Source: an uncultured beta proteobacterium (lineage in GTDB: Bacteria > Pseudomonadota > Gammaproteobacteria > Burkholderiales > SG8-39). From it: a DNA stretch of 64,000 bases. A model generated the notes under the pieces. It made no database searches. It had not been told where the DNA came from and saw nothing but the letters and a program-made list of their open reading frames with translations. Of this stretch, positions 1-9,214 are shown one piece after another. The position numbers and the translations under genes are program-made. Numbering within the stretch: position 1 is the stretch's first letter; every line of letters starts with the position of its first letter. The stretch spans positions 1-64,000 of the forward strand of contig CAIOLO010000009.1 of the NCBI GenBank assembly GCA_903859155.1. Reading direction: 5' to 3'.

Positions 1-36
1 AGCAATCCCTTCGCAGAAAACTGTCCAACGACTGAA

Positions 37-1023
37 TTAATCCGCGCTTGCACCGGATTGCTTGACCGCTGCGGCCCATTTGACGATTTCCGAGCGCACA
101 AAGGCCTGGAAATCCTCCGGGTTGGTCCACCAGGGCTCATTGCCGTTCGCGCGGATGCGTTCCTGCACCTCGGGCATTGCCTGCACGGTACGGACTTCGC
201 TATTCAACCGCCGGATGATGTCAGCGGACGTGCCCGCACGTGCGAAAAAACCGATCCAGGCTTGCATATCGAAGCCTGGAAAGCCCGACTCTGCTACCGT
301 AGGAACTTCAGGCAGCAATGCCGTGCGGTCCTTGCCCGCCACCGCGATCGCACGCACATGGTCGCCCTTGGTCCCGATAAGCGCAAAAGCAAAGTCCACC
401 CAACCAGCCTGCAATTGGCCGCCGGCGAGACTGGTGATGATCTCGGTACTCACCTTGAAGGGCACCGGCGTAAGATCGGCGCCGGTAGTCACCTTGAACA
501 TCTCACCTATGAGATGCATGATCGTGCCGTTGCCAGAATGGCCATAGTTCAACTGCCCAGGCTTCGCCCGCGACTGGACGATCAGGTCCTTCACCGTACC
601 TTGCCACGCCGCTGGCACGATCAACGCCATGGGCGTCTTGGCGATCAACGCGACGGGCACGAGATCCTTGAGCGGGTCATACGCGAGCTTCTTGTACAGG
701 CTGGGGTTGATTGCGATCACCCCGCTCGTGCCCGCCAGCAAGGTGTAACCATCGTTTGGAAACCTTAGCACCGCGTCCACCGCAATCTGGCCAGCGGCGC
801 CCGGCCGATTCTCGAACACCCAGGGCTGACCCCAGCGCTCGGCGAGCTTCTGGCCGACCACTCGCGGAAGTACATCGGCGCTGCCGCCAGGCGGGAAGAT
901 AATGACAGTGCGGATCGGTTTGCTCGGATAGGATCCGCTCGACTGGGCAAACGCCGAGCCACAAACAGTTATGGATAACACGGCAGCGAGTGTGACGTGC
1001 CTCAGGTTGCGGCTGAAACGCAT
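37..1023 (-). CDS. Bug/TctC family periplasmic solute receptor
   Basis: A 328-residue exported receptor of the tripartite tricarboxylate transporter (TTT) receptor family, which binds small organic acids in the periplasm. Residues 1-26 are a signal peptide ending GSAFA. The mature part opens with the family block YPSKPIRTVI and a PPGGSADVLPR loop, followed by ENRPGAAG, where Bug proteins contact a substrate carboxylate. The ATG at 1023 is chosen because GGGGAGG lies four bases upstream; an ATG at 1128 would add a 35-residue extension with no signal-peptide character. It is divergent from the acyl-CoA synthetase at 1363. No TctA/TctB gene is nearby. The family call is firm; the ligand is unknown. 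Confidence 0.9.
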   Translation of the reverse strand: MRFSRNLRHVTLAAVLSITVCGSAFAQSSGSYPSKPIRTVIIFPPGGSADVLPRVVGQKLAERWGQPWVFENRPGAAGQIAVDAVLRFPNDGYTLLAGTSGVIAINPSLYKKLAYDPLKDLVPVALIAKTPMALIVPAAWQGTVKDLIVQSRAKPGQLNYGHSGNGTIMHLIGEMFKVTTGADLTPVPFKVSTEIITSLAGGQLQAGWVDFAFALIGTKGDHVRAIAVAGKDRTALLPEVPTVAESGFPGFDMQAWIGFFARAGTSADIIRRLNSEVRTVQAMPEVQERIRANGNEPWWTNPEDFQAFVRSEIVKWAAAVKQSGASAD

Positions 1024-1362
1024 GATGCCTCCCCATGATACGAGCCATGCAGGGCCACGCGAATTGCTAACCGGCGGCACTCCCGACCCAAGCGGGAAGA
1101 GTAACGCCAAAGCGCTGGTTTTGTACATAGCATCTGAATCGTCATAACGTGCACATCCAATGCGAGCACGACTGCGCCGCGCTATACCCCTACTGCGTTT
1201 TGACTAGCGCCCATCGCTCTCCCATACTCGATTCGCCCTATAATTCTCATCGTATTCCTCTACGCCAAAGAACGCTTTAACGTGGAACAGGCAAGCCGCC
1301 GCCAACCCGATAGAACACCCAATACAGTGCCAGCGAATCCTCATAGAGAAAATAAAGCCTAG
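1024..1362. other. Divergent intergenic region
   Basis: This 339-bp gap separates a leftward Bug gene from a rightward acyl-CoA synthetase. I see no coding remnant. On the plus strand TTGACT (1200-1205) and CATACT (1223-1228) are 17 bp apart, a plausible sigma-70 promoter for the synthetase. A perfect TATAAT lies at 1239-1244 but has no good -35 partner. No operator-like palindrome was recognised. Confidence 0.4.
1200..1228 (+). promoter_or_regulatory. Candidate sigma-70 promoter for the acyl-CoA synthetase operon
   Basis: A -35 element TTGACT at 1200-1205 and a -10 element CATACT at 1223-1228 with a 17-bp spacer, about 135 bp before the start codon at 1363. This is a sequence match only; the nearby TATAAT at 1239 is an alternative -10. 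Confidence 0.3.
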
Positions 1363-3450
1363 ATGATCGGCACGCCACTATCGGAAAAGGCTACGTCCAT
1401 TGCGGCTTTGTTCGAGGCACGTACCGTCGCTATCGTCGGGGTGTCGGATGACGCCAGGAAGCAGGGGCGTATCGTGCTTCGTAACGTTCTTGGCGCAGGC
1501 TTCGAAGGTCGCGTTTTCGGAGTAAGTCGAACCCTGACGGAAGTTGGAAACGTTCGTTGTTTTCCTTCGGTGGCTGCGTTGCCGGAACCCATCGATGTCG
1601 CCTTCATCGCTTTGCCGGCCGAGGCAAGCGCGGCGAGCCTGCGCGAACTCGCGGCGGCCAAGGTCAAGGTCGCCATCGTCGGCGCCGCAGGTTTTGCAGA
1701 GAATGGCGATGAGGAGGGAATTGCGCGCCAAGCCGAATTGAAGCGCATTTCCGACCAAACCGGTATCCGCGTGGTCGGACCGAACTGTAACGGCATCTAT
1801 AACGCGAATGCGCGGTTGTCCATCGGGTTTAATACGGCACATTCAAAGCGCATTCAACCGGGTGACATCGCCATCTTCTCTCACAGCGGCGCACTGTTTG
1901 ACGCGATGGTCGGCCAGTTGGCTACACTGGGTGCGGGCCTGTCGGTATTTGCCTCGTCCGGTAATGAAGCCGACCTTGACCTGCTCGACTATGTCGAATA
2001 CGCCATTGCGGAGCCAAAAACCCGCGTGGTCGCCCTCTTGCTCGATTCTCTTTCCGATGGTGACCGGTTCCGCCGCCTTGCAGACCGGTTGCGCCATGCC
2101 GACAAGCACCTCGTCGTTCTCAAGATAGGAACTTCGGTAATCGGCGCGCAGGCAGCCGTGGCGCACTCCAGCCGAATGGCCGCAAGCGGGGCGGCCTACG
2201 CCGCTCTCTTTGAAGCAGCCGGCGTCCCCGCGGTCTCCAGTATCGAAAGCTTGATGACATCTGCCGCGCTTTTGTCCCGATATGGCAAAGCAAACGGCGG
2301 GCTCGCGGCGTTGTCAAGTTCCGGGGCCGGAGGATCTTTGCTCGCGGATCTCGCCGCGAAGTACGGTGTTCCTCTGGCAACGCTGGGGGATCCAACGCGC
2401 GCTGCGCTTACGCGACTTACGCGCTTTTCACAAGCGGCAAACCCGACCGACATGGGCAATTTCCAAGGTGTCACGGGGCGCGAGGATGTTCCGTCATTGA
2501 TCGCCGCCGATCCCGCGGTCGGCGCTTTGATGGCACTCGTTCAATCCTTTCATCTCGGCGCCCATCCCCTCATCAAGCCGTTCACGATGGCGCGCGGGAA
2601 CTCCGGAAAACCTTTCGTCGTTGTTGCGCCCGGTGGCTTTCCCGCTGAAGAACGCGATCAATATGTGGCCGGAGGCTTGAGCATTCTGGGTGACACGGAG
2701 GCCACTATGCAAGGCATGGCGGCCCTGCTTATGCCCGCCAGGGCTTATCCCGAACCCGCAGCACCGCCTCGAATGACTCCCGCTGCCGATGAACCGCTAT
2801 TCCGATCACGACGGCTGCTGACGGAACCGGAGAGCTTGTCGCTCCTTCGACGTTTTGGTCTCGACACTGTGGCAACACATGTCTGCAAGGACGCTGAAGA
2901 GGCAGTGGTGGCCGCGAACGACCTGGGCTGGCCGGTCGTGGTGAAGGCCGTAGTCCAGGGTGTCGCCCACAAAAGCGATCTGGGGTTCGTGCATGTCGGT
3001 GTGGAGAACGCAGAAGCCCTTCGTGAGATCTGCGCGTCGTTCGCGCAACCTGCAACCGTGGCCGTACAAGCAATGGTGCACGGCAAGCTCGAAGCTATTG
3101 CGGGAATCACCAAAGCCGCTGGAGTCGGGACTCTGCTGCTCGCCGGGCTTGGCGGCATTAACGCCGAAGCATTGAGTGCAGCCACGTTATGGCCAATTCC
3201 AACCACGCGCGCAGACATTGAGGCCAAGCTTGCCGCAAGCGCGCTGGGGCGCATCCTTACAAGTCCGCGTTGGAACGACGCGGCGAGCCACACTGCCTTT
3301 GTCGAAGCATTGCTGGCCCTCCAATCCCTGGCGCTATGGGCGGGTGCAGCCATTGACTCCGTGGATGTCAACCCTCTCCTCCTTGGCAATGGACGAGCTA
3401 TCGCCGTCGACGCCCTGATCGTGCCGAGTCCAAAGGAAACAAAATTATGA
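1363..3450 (+). CDS. ADP-forming acyl-CoA synthetase (acetate--CoA ligase family)
   Basis: A 695-residue fused NDP-forming acyl-CoA synthetase, which interconverts an organic acid, ATP and CoA with acyl-CoA, ADP and phosphate. The N-terminal CoA-binding Rossmann domain shows VAIVGVSDD near residue 22, two ligase-CoA domains follow (FSHSGALFDAM), and the ATP-grasp domain starts near residue 484 with WPVVVKAVVQGVAHKSD. His268 in AHSSRMAASG fits the phosphohistidine position. It overlaps the next gene by ATGA at 3447-3450, so the two are probably co-translated. A paralogue lies at 30346. By eye this copy is less GC-rich than most of the window. The acid substrate cannot be told from sequence. 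Confidence 0.88.
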   Translation: MIGTPLSEKATSIAALFEARTVAIVGVSDDARKQGRIVLRNVLGAGFEGRVFGVSRTLTEVGNVRCFPSVAALPEPIDVAFIALPAEASAASLRELAAAKVKVAIVGAAGFAENGDEEGIARQAELKRISDQTGIRVVGPNCNGIYNANARLSIGFNTAHSKRIQPGDIAIFSHSGALFDAMVGQLATLGAGLSVFASSGNEADLDLLDYVEYAIAEPKTRVVALLLDSLSDGDRFRRLADRLRHADKHLVVLKIGTSVIGAQAAVAHSSRMAASGAAYAALFEAAGVPAVSSIESLMTSAALLSRYGKANGGLAALSSSGAGGSLLADLAAKYGVPLATLGDPTRAALTRLTRFSQAANPTDMGNFQGVTGREDVPSLIAADPAVGALMALVQSFHLGAHPLIKPFTMARGNSGKPFVVVAPGGFPAEERDQYVAGGLSILGDTEATMQGMAALLMPARAYPEPAAPPRMTPAADEPLFRSRRLLTEPESLSLLRRFGLDTVATHVCKDAEEAVVAANDLGWPVVVKAVVQGVAHKSDLGFVHVGVENAEALREICASFAQPATVAVQAMVHGKLEAIAGITKAAGVGTLLLAGLGGINAEALSAATLWPIPTTRADIEAKLAASALGRILTSPRWNDAASHTAFVEALLALQSLALWAGAAIDSVDVNPLLLGNGRAIAVDALIVPSPKETKL

Positions 3451-4445
3451 TTCCCCTACAGCCGATCTCGCCTCTGGGTCCCGTGAGGATGGCAATCACG
3501 TTCGATGACCTGTTGCTCTTTCACGGTACGCCGACGATGCCGCCGGGCTACACCTCGATTGACAGGGCTCGCTCCTTTACACATGAGCTCAAGATGCACG
3601 GTGCCAAGGGCACATACGCGTTTTCCAATACCGCGCCGACGGACGTTGACCGCGAATTGCTGCGCGTTTTTGACCATTGGTCTGAAGAGGGCCATTGCAT
3701 TGGCAATCATACTCACCATCACCCCAGCCTGAATTGGGTCGATGCGAAAGCCTATGTCGGCGACATTGAACGCTCGGCCGAAATTATAGAGCCGTGGATA
3801 GCAAGGGCTCCCCGCCGGTGCTTCCGATATTGCATGGACATGTGGGGCGATACCCCTGAAAAGTTTGACGCAGTGCAAGCCTATTTGAAGAGTGCCCAGT
3901 ACACGCCGGTGCCCATCAGTGTCGGTTTCCATGACGTGCGCTACTTGACGCCATACTGGCGAACACTGAAAGCCGGCGACAAGGAGGGCGCCGCGTGGCT
4001 AAGACGTTGCTATATTGACAGCGCTTTGCACGAGCTGCGCCTCCATTGCGCCAGTGCCCGAGCGGTATTCGGCCGGGACCCGGTACATATCTGGCTTATT
4101 CATGGCACGCCCATCGCCAGTGACTGCCTCGGAGAGATCCTGGACACGTTTCGATCCGCGATGGTCGAATTCGTTTCCCTTGATGAGGCCCTTGCCGATC
4201 CGATGAATGCGCTGGTACCGCCGCGCATCAGTCCGGAGTTCATCCATCAAGTCGAAAAATGGGCGATCGTGAATGGCGTCCCGGTGGATGATCGCCCACC
4301 GCCGATCTTGCTGGAAATCGAGAAAATGCACCCCGCTCCAGGAGAGAGTTCTGCAGACATCGTTGAGCGCATGAGGGCGATTGTGACCGACCGGCTGGGT
4401 GCGAAAATAAGACCGTTTCCCCTGGCCGATTGTCAGCGCGGGTGA
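3447..4445 (+). CDS. Polysaccharide deacetylase (NodB-fold) family protein
   Basis: A 332-residue cytoplasmic protein of the NodB/PuuE carbohydrate esterase 4 fold. Motif 1 is AITFDD with Asp20 and Asp21; motif 2 is GNHTHHH with His88 and His92 as candidate metal ligands; motif 3 is degenerate (RCFRYCMDMWG instead of RPPYG). No signal peptide is visible, which favours a cytoplasmic amide or imide hydrolase (PuuE-like) over a cell-wall deacetylase; that is inference. Its ATG overlaps the stop of the acyl-CoA synthetase, suggesting that an acid released by hydrolysis is then activated with CoA. Its 3' end faces a Bug gene across 9 bp. Confidence 0.75.
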   Translation: MIPLQPISPLGPVRMAITFDDLLLFHGTPTMPPGYTSIDRARSFTHELKMHGAKGTYAFSNTAPTDVDRELLRVFDHWSEEGHCIGNHTHHHPSLNWVDAKAYVGDIERSAEIIEPWIARAPRRCFRYCMDMWGDTPEKFDAVQAYLKSAQYTPVPISVGFHDVRYLTPYWRTLKAGDKEGAAWLRRCYIDSALHELRLHCASARAVFGRDPVHIWLIHGTPIASDCLGEILDTFRSAMVEFVSLDEALADPMNALVPPRISPEFIHQVEKWAIVNGVPVDDRPPPILLEIEKMHPAPGESSADIVERMRAIVTDRLGAKIRPFPLADCQRG

Positions 4446-4454
4446 GGCGAATCC

Positions 4455-5444
4455 CTACTGCACCTTGACTCCAGCAGCCCTGACCGCGGCCGCCCAGCGC
4501 GGCGCGTTGCTCTTGAGTAGCGCAAGGAATTCTTCCGGCGTACTTGAGAGGGACTCCAAACCCTGCCGGTTGAGCGCTTCCGTCAGTTCTTTGCTCGCTA
4601 TAGCCCTGACAATCGCGCTGTTCAAGCGCTTCACTACATCGCCCGGCATACCTTTCGGTCCGAGTATCCCGAACCAGGAATCGACGACGAATCCCGGCAG
4701 GCCGGCCTCGAGCGCCGATGGCACCTCGGGAAGCTGCGGGGCCCTCTTGGCGCCAGTGACCACGAGCGCTCGCGCCTTACCCGCGTTAATCATGGGCATA
4801 AGCGCCGAATATTGGTTGACCATCATCTGCACCTCGCCCTTGAGCAATGCGGTCAGCGAGTCGGCGCTGCCCTTGTAGAAGATGCCAAAAATCTGCACCC
4901 CCGCCAGGGTGTTGAACATTTCCGCCAAAAGGTGCGGCGGCGTGCCCTGCGTGGCCGAACCGTAGTTGAGCTTGCCCGGCTGGGATCTGGCCAGTTCTAT
5001 GAACTCCTTGAGCGTACGCACCGACAATCTGGGATCGACGACCAGCGCGAAGCCGCTCGTGCCCACCAGGCTGAGCGGCGTGAACGATTGGACCGGGTCG
5101 TAGGTGACGTTGGCGTAGATCACGGGTGAGATCATGAAGGCAGACACAGAGCCGAACGCGAGGGTGTACCCGTCGGGCGCTGCGCGGGCGACAAATTCCG
5201 TGCCGATGGTGCCGCCGGCGCCGCCCCGATTCTCGACTACGACCTGCACCCCGAGTTCCTCGCTCAGTCTCTGCGAAACAATGCGCCCTACGATGTCGGG
5301 CGGACCAGCAGGGGCAAAGGCAACAACCATGTGAACAGGCTTGGTGGGGTAGGTTTGCGCCAGTGCCGACGCGGCCGCCATGCCGGCGAGCGCCACCGCC
5401 GGCAGCACCCGGCTGAAAAAAAACATTCCGGCTTCAATGATCAC
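4455..5444 (-). CDS. Bug/TctC family periplasmic solute receptor
   Basis: A 329-residue receptor. The signal peptide covers about residues 1-29 and ends SALAQ. Family blocks are YPTKPVHMVVAFAPAG, ENRGGAGG and PDGYTL. I take the GTG at 5442-5444, 10 bases after GGGAGG (5455-5460 on the plus strand); the ATG at 5426 is also possible but lies 28 bases from that site. It is convergent with the deacetylase gene, with only 9 bp between the stop codons, so the two transcripts may overlap. The synthetase-deacetylase pair is the likely functional neighbour. Confidence 0.88.
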   Translation of the reverse strand: MIIEAGMFFFSRVLPAVALAGMAAASALAQTYPTKPVHMVVAFAPAGPPDIVGRIVSQRLSEELGVQVVVENRGGAGGTIGTEFVARAAPDGYTLAFGSVSAFMISPVIYANVTYDPVQSFTPLSLVGTSGFALVVDPRLSVRTLKEFIELARSQPGKLNYGSATQGTPPHLLAEMFNTLAGVQIFGIFYKGSADSLTALLKGEVQMMVNQYSALMPMINAGKARALVVTGAKRAPQLPEVPSALEAGLPGFVVDSWFGILGPKGMPGDVVKRLNSAIVRAIASKELTEALNRQGLESLSSTPEEFLALLKSNAPRWAAAVRAAGVKVQ

Positions 5445-5493
5445 GTTTTGAGTACCTCCCAGACATTGGACACGATGATTGTCAGGACACGGC

Positions 5494-7068
5494 TTAAGAC
5501 TGCTTGAACGAAACCAGTTCCACGCGGTCGGTATTGACTAGCCTGTTGCCCAGTCGGAACATGTTTTCGACGGCAACGTACCTGCGCAGGCGCTCCGGCG
5601 CGACCCAGATTCTGGTTTCAATCTGCAACCTGTACCTGGGATAGGTATTCCACCCACGCACATCTACGCGGAAGGCATCAAAGTTGCCGGCGGGGACGCT
5701 GATCGGTTCCCGCGCCGCAATGTGGCAGTTCAGTTCGCTCAAAAAGTTGGTGCCGTCAGCCAACCTGTTCTCGCTGCGAGTCTCCCAGCGTTTGCCGACT
5801 GAATACTCCTGCACGAACGTTTGACTGGAGGTTCTTCGTGTACCGTTTCGCAGAAGGACCGCATTTCCCAGGTGATCGGTGACGAGGCCTCCGTTGTAGG
5901 TAACCTCGTTAGCGGATAGCTTCACCACAGTATCCCGCCCGCGGCTCCGTTCGATCCGGGTCAGCACGTCGATAACCCGATACGCGTAAGTGTCGCCAAT
6001 TTTGTATTCGGTGTCGAGAACACCAGTGCCTTTGCTGAAGGGATTGGCTCCGTTCGATTGGATTCGAATCTTTTTCTCGCCCTGCCTGGTCAGCACCCGG
6101 TCTAACTGCAACTGCGCCAGTTCCGAGAAGTGTCCGCTCGGGTAACGGCGCAGGTATTCCTCCAGCGCCGCAGGGCTGTTGCTTTCCTTCGCTTTTTCCC
6201 ACACGGCCGATTCCGCTTCGTAGAGCTTTTGCACCTCGTCCTCAGAGCGCTTGCGCAGTTCCTTTGGCGGGATGAAATAGAAATCCTCCTCGAGCGAAGT
6301 ACTTTCCCAGGGAATCTGCTGGCCGTTGGAGCTGCGCCTCACCCCGAGGCGCACCCTTTTAAAAACGTCCTCTACCTTGGCCGCGCCAACCTTCAGCTCG
6401 CGCAGCAGATTTCCCGTGTACAAGCCGTTCGATCCATCACCGTCGCTTGCCACGTTGCCCGGACTGGTCGCGTAGGCAAGGATCGTGCTCGGCGGCGCAT
6501 CCATCTGGCTTAACCCCTTTTGCTCCAGCCCTTTGAGATGGCCAAACGGGTTGTCGCGACAGGCATCGAGGATGATGATGTTCATCGGGTTGGCGGCCTT
6601 AGTCAGGCCTTCCAGCAAGGCATTGACCTCCACCCCTTGCTTCTGAATGTCTGCGACGGTGTCGATCTCGGCGTCCACCGGCAGCATATAGTTGCGCCAG
6701 ACAAGCTGCAGACCATGCCCTGCGTAGTAGAACAGCCCCACCCCTTTATTCGCCGCCTGCGCCCGCACATAAGCCTGGACTGCCGCGGCCATCTCCGCGC
6801 GTTCGCTGTCAAGCTTCACGGTCACCTGGAAGCCAGTGGCCCTGAGCACCTCGCCAATCGCCTTGGCGTCATTGGCCGGATTCCGCAGAGGAGAAACGTG
6901 TTGGTACTTGCTGTTGCCGAGTACCAGCGCGATTTTCGGAACCCTGAGCAGCCTCAGTGTGCCTTCTGATTGCGCCCAGACCCGTGCGTACGGCAGCGGC
7001 AGAAACAACGAACACGCAGCAGCGCCGCCCTTCAGGGCCAGACGCCTGACAGAATTGATCTGATGCAT
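5494..7068 (-). CDS. Exported caspase-fold (metacaspase-like) protein
   Basis: A 524-residue protein with a caspase p20-like peptidase domain at about residues 44-275. The catalytic pair is visible: His118 in YYAGHG and Cys170 in LDACRDNPFG. The N-terminus has twin arginines (VRRLALKGG) followed by a hydrophobic stretch ending VWAQ near residue 33, so it is probably exported, perhaps by the Tat route. The C-terminal half (300-524) is charged and then beta-rich; I do not recognise a domain there. Start at 7068 by the signal peptide. It stands alone, 49 bp upstream of the Bug gene at 4455-5444 and on the same strand. Substrates of such exported bacterial caspase homologues are mostly unknown. 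Confidence 0.85.
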   Translation of the reverse strand: MHQINSVRRLALKGGAAACSLFLPLPYARVWAQSEGTLRLLRVPKIALVLGNSKYQHVSPLRNPANDAKAIGEVLRATGFQVTVKLDSERAEMAAAVQAYVRAQAANKGVGLFYYAGHGLQLVWRNYMLPVDAEIDTVADIQKQGVEVNALLEGLTKAANPMNIIILDACRDNPFGHLKGLEQKGLSQMDAPPSTILAYATSPGNVASDGDGSNGLYTGNLLRELKVGAAKVEDVFKRVRLGVRRSSNGQQIPWESTSLEEDFYFIPPKELRKRSEDEVQKLYEAESAVWEKAKESNSPAALEEYLRRYPSGHFSELAQLQLDRVLTRQGEKKIRIQSNGANPFSKGTGVLDTEYKIGDTYAYRVIDVLTRIERSRGRDTVVKLSANEVTYNGGLVTDHLGNAVLLRNGTRRTSSQTFVQEYSVGKRWETRSENRLADGTNFLSELNCHIAAREPISVPAGNFDAFRVDVRGWNTYPRYRLQIETRIWVAPERLRRYVAVENMFRLGNRLVNTDRVELVSFKQS

Positions 7069-7212
7069 GGCCGCAGCCTACCGCTTTTCAGGTCCCCGTT
7101 GTCATCATTTGGAACTCGCCGGAGCCACAACAGGCCTGATTAACATTTGCCAGGGACCTCCCGAAAAACCAGGAGAAATGTTCCCCTGCACGCCCCCCCG
7201 ACCTCCAAAAAC

Positions 7213-7237
7213 AAAAAAACCGACTGGTGAGAGTCGG
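7213..7237 (-). terminator. Rho-independent terminator of tRNA-Arg
   Basis: Read on the minus strand, CCGACT-CTCACC-AGTCGG forms a 6-bp perfect stem, followed at once by seven T residues (the A run at 7213-7219 on the plus strand). It begins 18 bases past the CCA end of the tRNA. Confidence 0.8.
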
Positions 7238-7255
7238 CTAGTCCGTTGAATCTAT

Positions 7256-7332
7256 TGGCGCGCCCGGAGAGATTCGAACTCCCTACCCCTTGGTTCGTAG
7301 CCAAGTACTCTATCCAGATGAGCTACGGGCGC
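7256..7332 (-). tRNA. tRNA-Arg (anticodon ACG)
   Basis: A 77-nt gene. The acceptor stem GCGCCCG pairs with CGGGCGC and the discriminator is G. CCA is encoded (7258-7256). The anticodon stem CTTGG/CCAAG encloses the loop CTACGAA with anticodon ACG, which reads CGN arginine codons after A34 deamination. The T-arm GGGAG-TTCGAAT-CTCTC is intact. It has its own promoter and terminator. No integrase or duplicated tRNA end was seen beside it. Confidence 0.97.
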
Positions 7333-7346
7333 GTTGCGAGGGACGG

Positions 7347-7352
7347 ATTATA
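7347..7352 (-). promoter_or_regulatory. Extended -10 promoter of tRNA-Arg
   Basis: On the minus strand TTTGGTATAAT supplies a consensus -10 (TATAAT) with an extended TGn element, 14 bases before the mature tRNA 5' end. The discriminator region after it (CCGTCCCTCGC) is GC-rich, as is usual for stable-RNA promoters. No consensus -35 hexamer is seen at 16-18 bp. Confidence 0.65.
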
Positions 7353-7412
7353 CCAAAGCCCGCAATTGCCGCGAGAAAACTTGGTCCGGCGGCAGCCGTG
7401 CCGCCGGAATGC

Positions 7413-8393
7413 TTATTGCGGCTCGATGTTGGCAAGCTTCACAAAAACGCCCCAGCGGTCCATGTCGGCCTTGATCATGGCGGCCATCTGCGCCTGATTA
7501 CCGGGCAACGGGTCGGAAGCCGCGGTGGTTGCGAGGAACTTCCTGGTCTCTTCGGTCGCCGATATCTGATTGAACAAATTCGCCAGCCGATCCACGATCG
7601 GCTGCGGCGTGCCTGCGGGAACCACGACACCCCACCATGCGCCCACTTCAAAACCCGGGAATCCTGATTCCACCATGGTCGGCGCATTCGGGAATGCCGA
7701 GGTTCGGGCCGCCGTGGTGACGGCCAGAATCTTCATTTTGCCGCCCTTGAGTTGTCCGGCAATGAAAGTCGAATCGGAGATCAGCAGGTCGAGTTGGCCG
7801 CTCAAAAGATCAATCACCCCTTGCGGTGTGGACTTGTAGGGCACCGAGGTGGTTTGCATGCCGGTCATCTGTTTCAACAACTCCCCACCCACCAGCCCCG
7901 GGTTGTTGCTCGAACCCACGGTGCCGTTGCCGGGTTTCTTTTTGAGCGCCTCCACCAGCTCCTTCATGTTGTTGTAGGGGGCTGCGGCAGGCACCACCAT
8001 CGCAAACGACAGGCGCAGTATGGTCGTCACCGGCGTGATGTCCTTGATCGGATCAAAGGGCAGCTTTTTGCTCAGGTGCTGCGCGGCCGACAGCGTCGAA
8101 CTCGCCGGCGTGATCATGATGGTGTAGCCATCGGGCCTGGACTTCGCCAACGCGTCGGTGGCCAGATTGCCGTTGGCGCCGGGCCGGTTTTCGACAATGA
8201 CCGGCCTGTTGACGAGCTTGGACAACTGATCGCTGTAGTAGCGCGCCAGCACATCCGCACCGGTGCCGGCTGCATAGTTGCAGATCGAGCGTATATCGTG
8301 TGCTGGATATTCCTGCGCAATCGCGCCGGCAGCGCCCAGACAGGCAACAGCGACGGCAATCCGCAGCACGGATCGGGTTATCGAATTTTTCAT
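7413..8393 (-). CDS. Bug/TctC family receptor (RYYSD subgroup)
   Basis: A 326-residue receptor with a signal peptide ending near GAIAQ. It departs from the usual opening: the first ligand loop is ICNYAAGTGADVLARYYSD rather than VPFPPGG. The same LxRYYSDxL block recurs in the Bug gene at 19757, and both end in IEPQ, so the two form a subgroup. ATG at 8393 is preceded by AGGAGGA with five bases between. It lies 60 bp downstream of the flavin reductase gene on the same strand, so the two are probably one operon. Ligand unknown. Confidence 0.88.
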   Translation of the reverse strand: MKNSITRSVLRIAVAVACLGAAGAIAQEYPAHDIRSICNYAAGTGADVLARYYSDQLSKLVNRPVIVENRPGANGNLATDALAKSRPDGYTIMITPASSTLSAAQHLSKKLPFDPIKDITPVTTILRLSFAMVVPAAAPYNNMKELVEALKKKPGNGTVGSSNNPGLVGGELLKQMTGMQTTSVPYKSTPQGVIDLLSGQLDLLISDSTFIAGQLKGGKMKILAVTTAARTSAFPNAPTMVESGFPGFEVGAWWGVVVPAGTPQPIVDRLANLFNQISATEETRKFLATTAASDPLPGNQAQMAAMIKADMDRWGVFVKLANIEPQ

Positions 8394-8453
8394 GCGTCTC
8401 CTCCTGAAATGAACATCGGGCAAACCTTTGTTATACGAATTCCCGGATGCCGC

Positions 8454-9128
8454 CTAATCGCGTTTGGGCGGCGGGTCGCCCACCGCAGGGAGCTTTTTCG
8501 CCTCCGGCCCCTGGTACACCATGGGTACTTCCATGACCTCGTAGGATGCGACGAATTTCGCCGCACCGTCTTTGCCATTGTAGGCATGACCGCAGTAATG
8601 CGCCGGCCGCAGCTTGTCATGAATCACATAGCCATCGCTGTCGATGCAGTCCCGGTTCACCGATGCTGCCACCACTCGACCCACCACGGTGAGGCGTTTC
8701 TCCAGCCACTGCTTGGTCCATTCCACTTTGCATTCGAAATGGCTGCCGCATTCGGCGATGCGCGGCGGCTTGACCACGCGCGAGGGAATCGCCGTGAGTC
8801 CGGCCTTTTCCAGTTCGTTGACGCCCGGCGCGAAAGGCAGGCCGACGACGCACACCTTTTCCAGCACGCTGCGCTCGAACGGCGGAATATTCACGACAAA
8901 CTCGCCAGTGGCCAGCACATTGGCGGCGGTGTCCTTGTACATGTCCACGGAAAACTCGTAACACGTGGGGATGTGGTTGTTGCGCAGGCACGTGGCGAAC
9001 GAGGCGGCGTTGACCCTGCCGGCCGCATCCACGGTCGTAATCATTACCACCGTGGCCACCGGGGAGGCCAGCTTGTCGTAATTTTTTTCCGGAACATCGA
9101 TCTTGATTTCATCCCAGTTGATGGCCAT
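8454..9128 (-). CDS. Flavin reductase-like FMN-binding protein
   Basis: A 224-residue protein of the flavin reductase/DIM6-NTAB fold. The N-terminal part reads SPVATVVMITTVDAAGRVNAASFAT, the FMN-binding strand-loop of the family, followed by EFVVNIPP. Such proteins reduce flavin for a partner monooxygenase or act as stand-alone flavoproteins. No two-component flavin monooxygenase gene is adjacent. ATG at 9128 is chosen because GGGAGG lies nine bases upstream; the longer frame to 9224 adds a basic, low-quality extension. It is the first gene of a pair with the Bug gene at 7413. Substrate unknown. Confidence 0.8.
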   Translation of the reverse strand: MAINWDEIKIDVPEKNYDKLASPVATVVMITTVDAAGRVNAASFATCLRNNHIPTCYEFSVDMYKDTAANVLATGEFVVNIPPFERSVLEKVCVVGLPFAPGVNELEKAGLTAIPSRVVKPPRIAECGSHFECKVEWTKQWLEKRLTVVGRVVAASVNRDCIDSDGYVIHDKLRPAHYCGHAYNGKDGAAKFVASYEVMEVPMVYQGPEAKKLPAVGDPPPKRD

Positions 9129-9185
9129 GCGCAATCGCCTCCCTGTCAAACAGTGTTTCCGAGAGCCTTTTCTGACCGGCTCGCG

Positions 9186-9214
9186 CCATTCCCCACACCG
9201 GGGGAGGGGAATGG
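9186..9214. repeat. 9-bp perfect inverted repeat (REP-like hairpin)
   Basis: CCATTCCCC (9186-9194) and GGGGAATGG (9206-9214) form a perfect 9-bp stem with an 11-nt purine-rich loop. It lies upstream of the flavin reductase start and has no T run on either strand, so it is not a standard terminator. It may be a dispersed palindrome; no second copy was found in this window. Confidence 0.5.

Noticed and set aside
7256-7413. Possible integration site at tRNA-Arg
   Set aside because: No integrase gene, no repeated 3' tRNA end and no phage or conjugation gene in the window.
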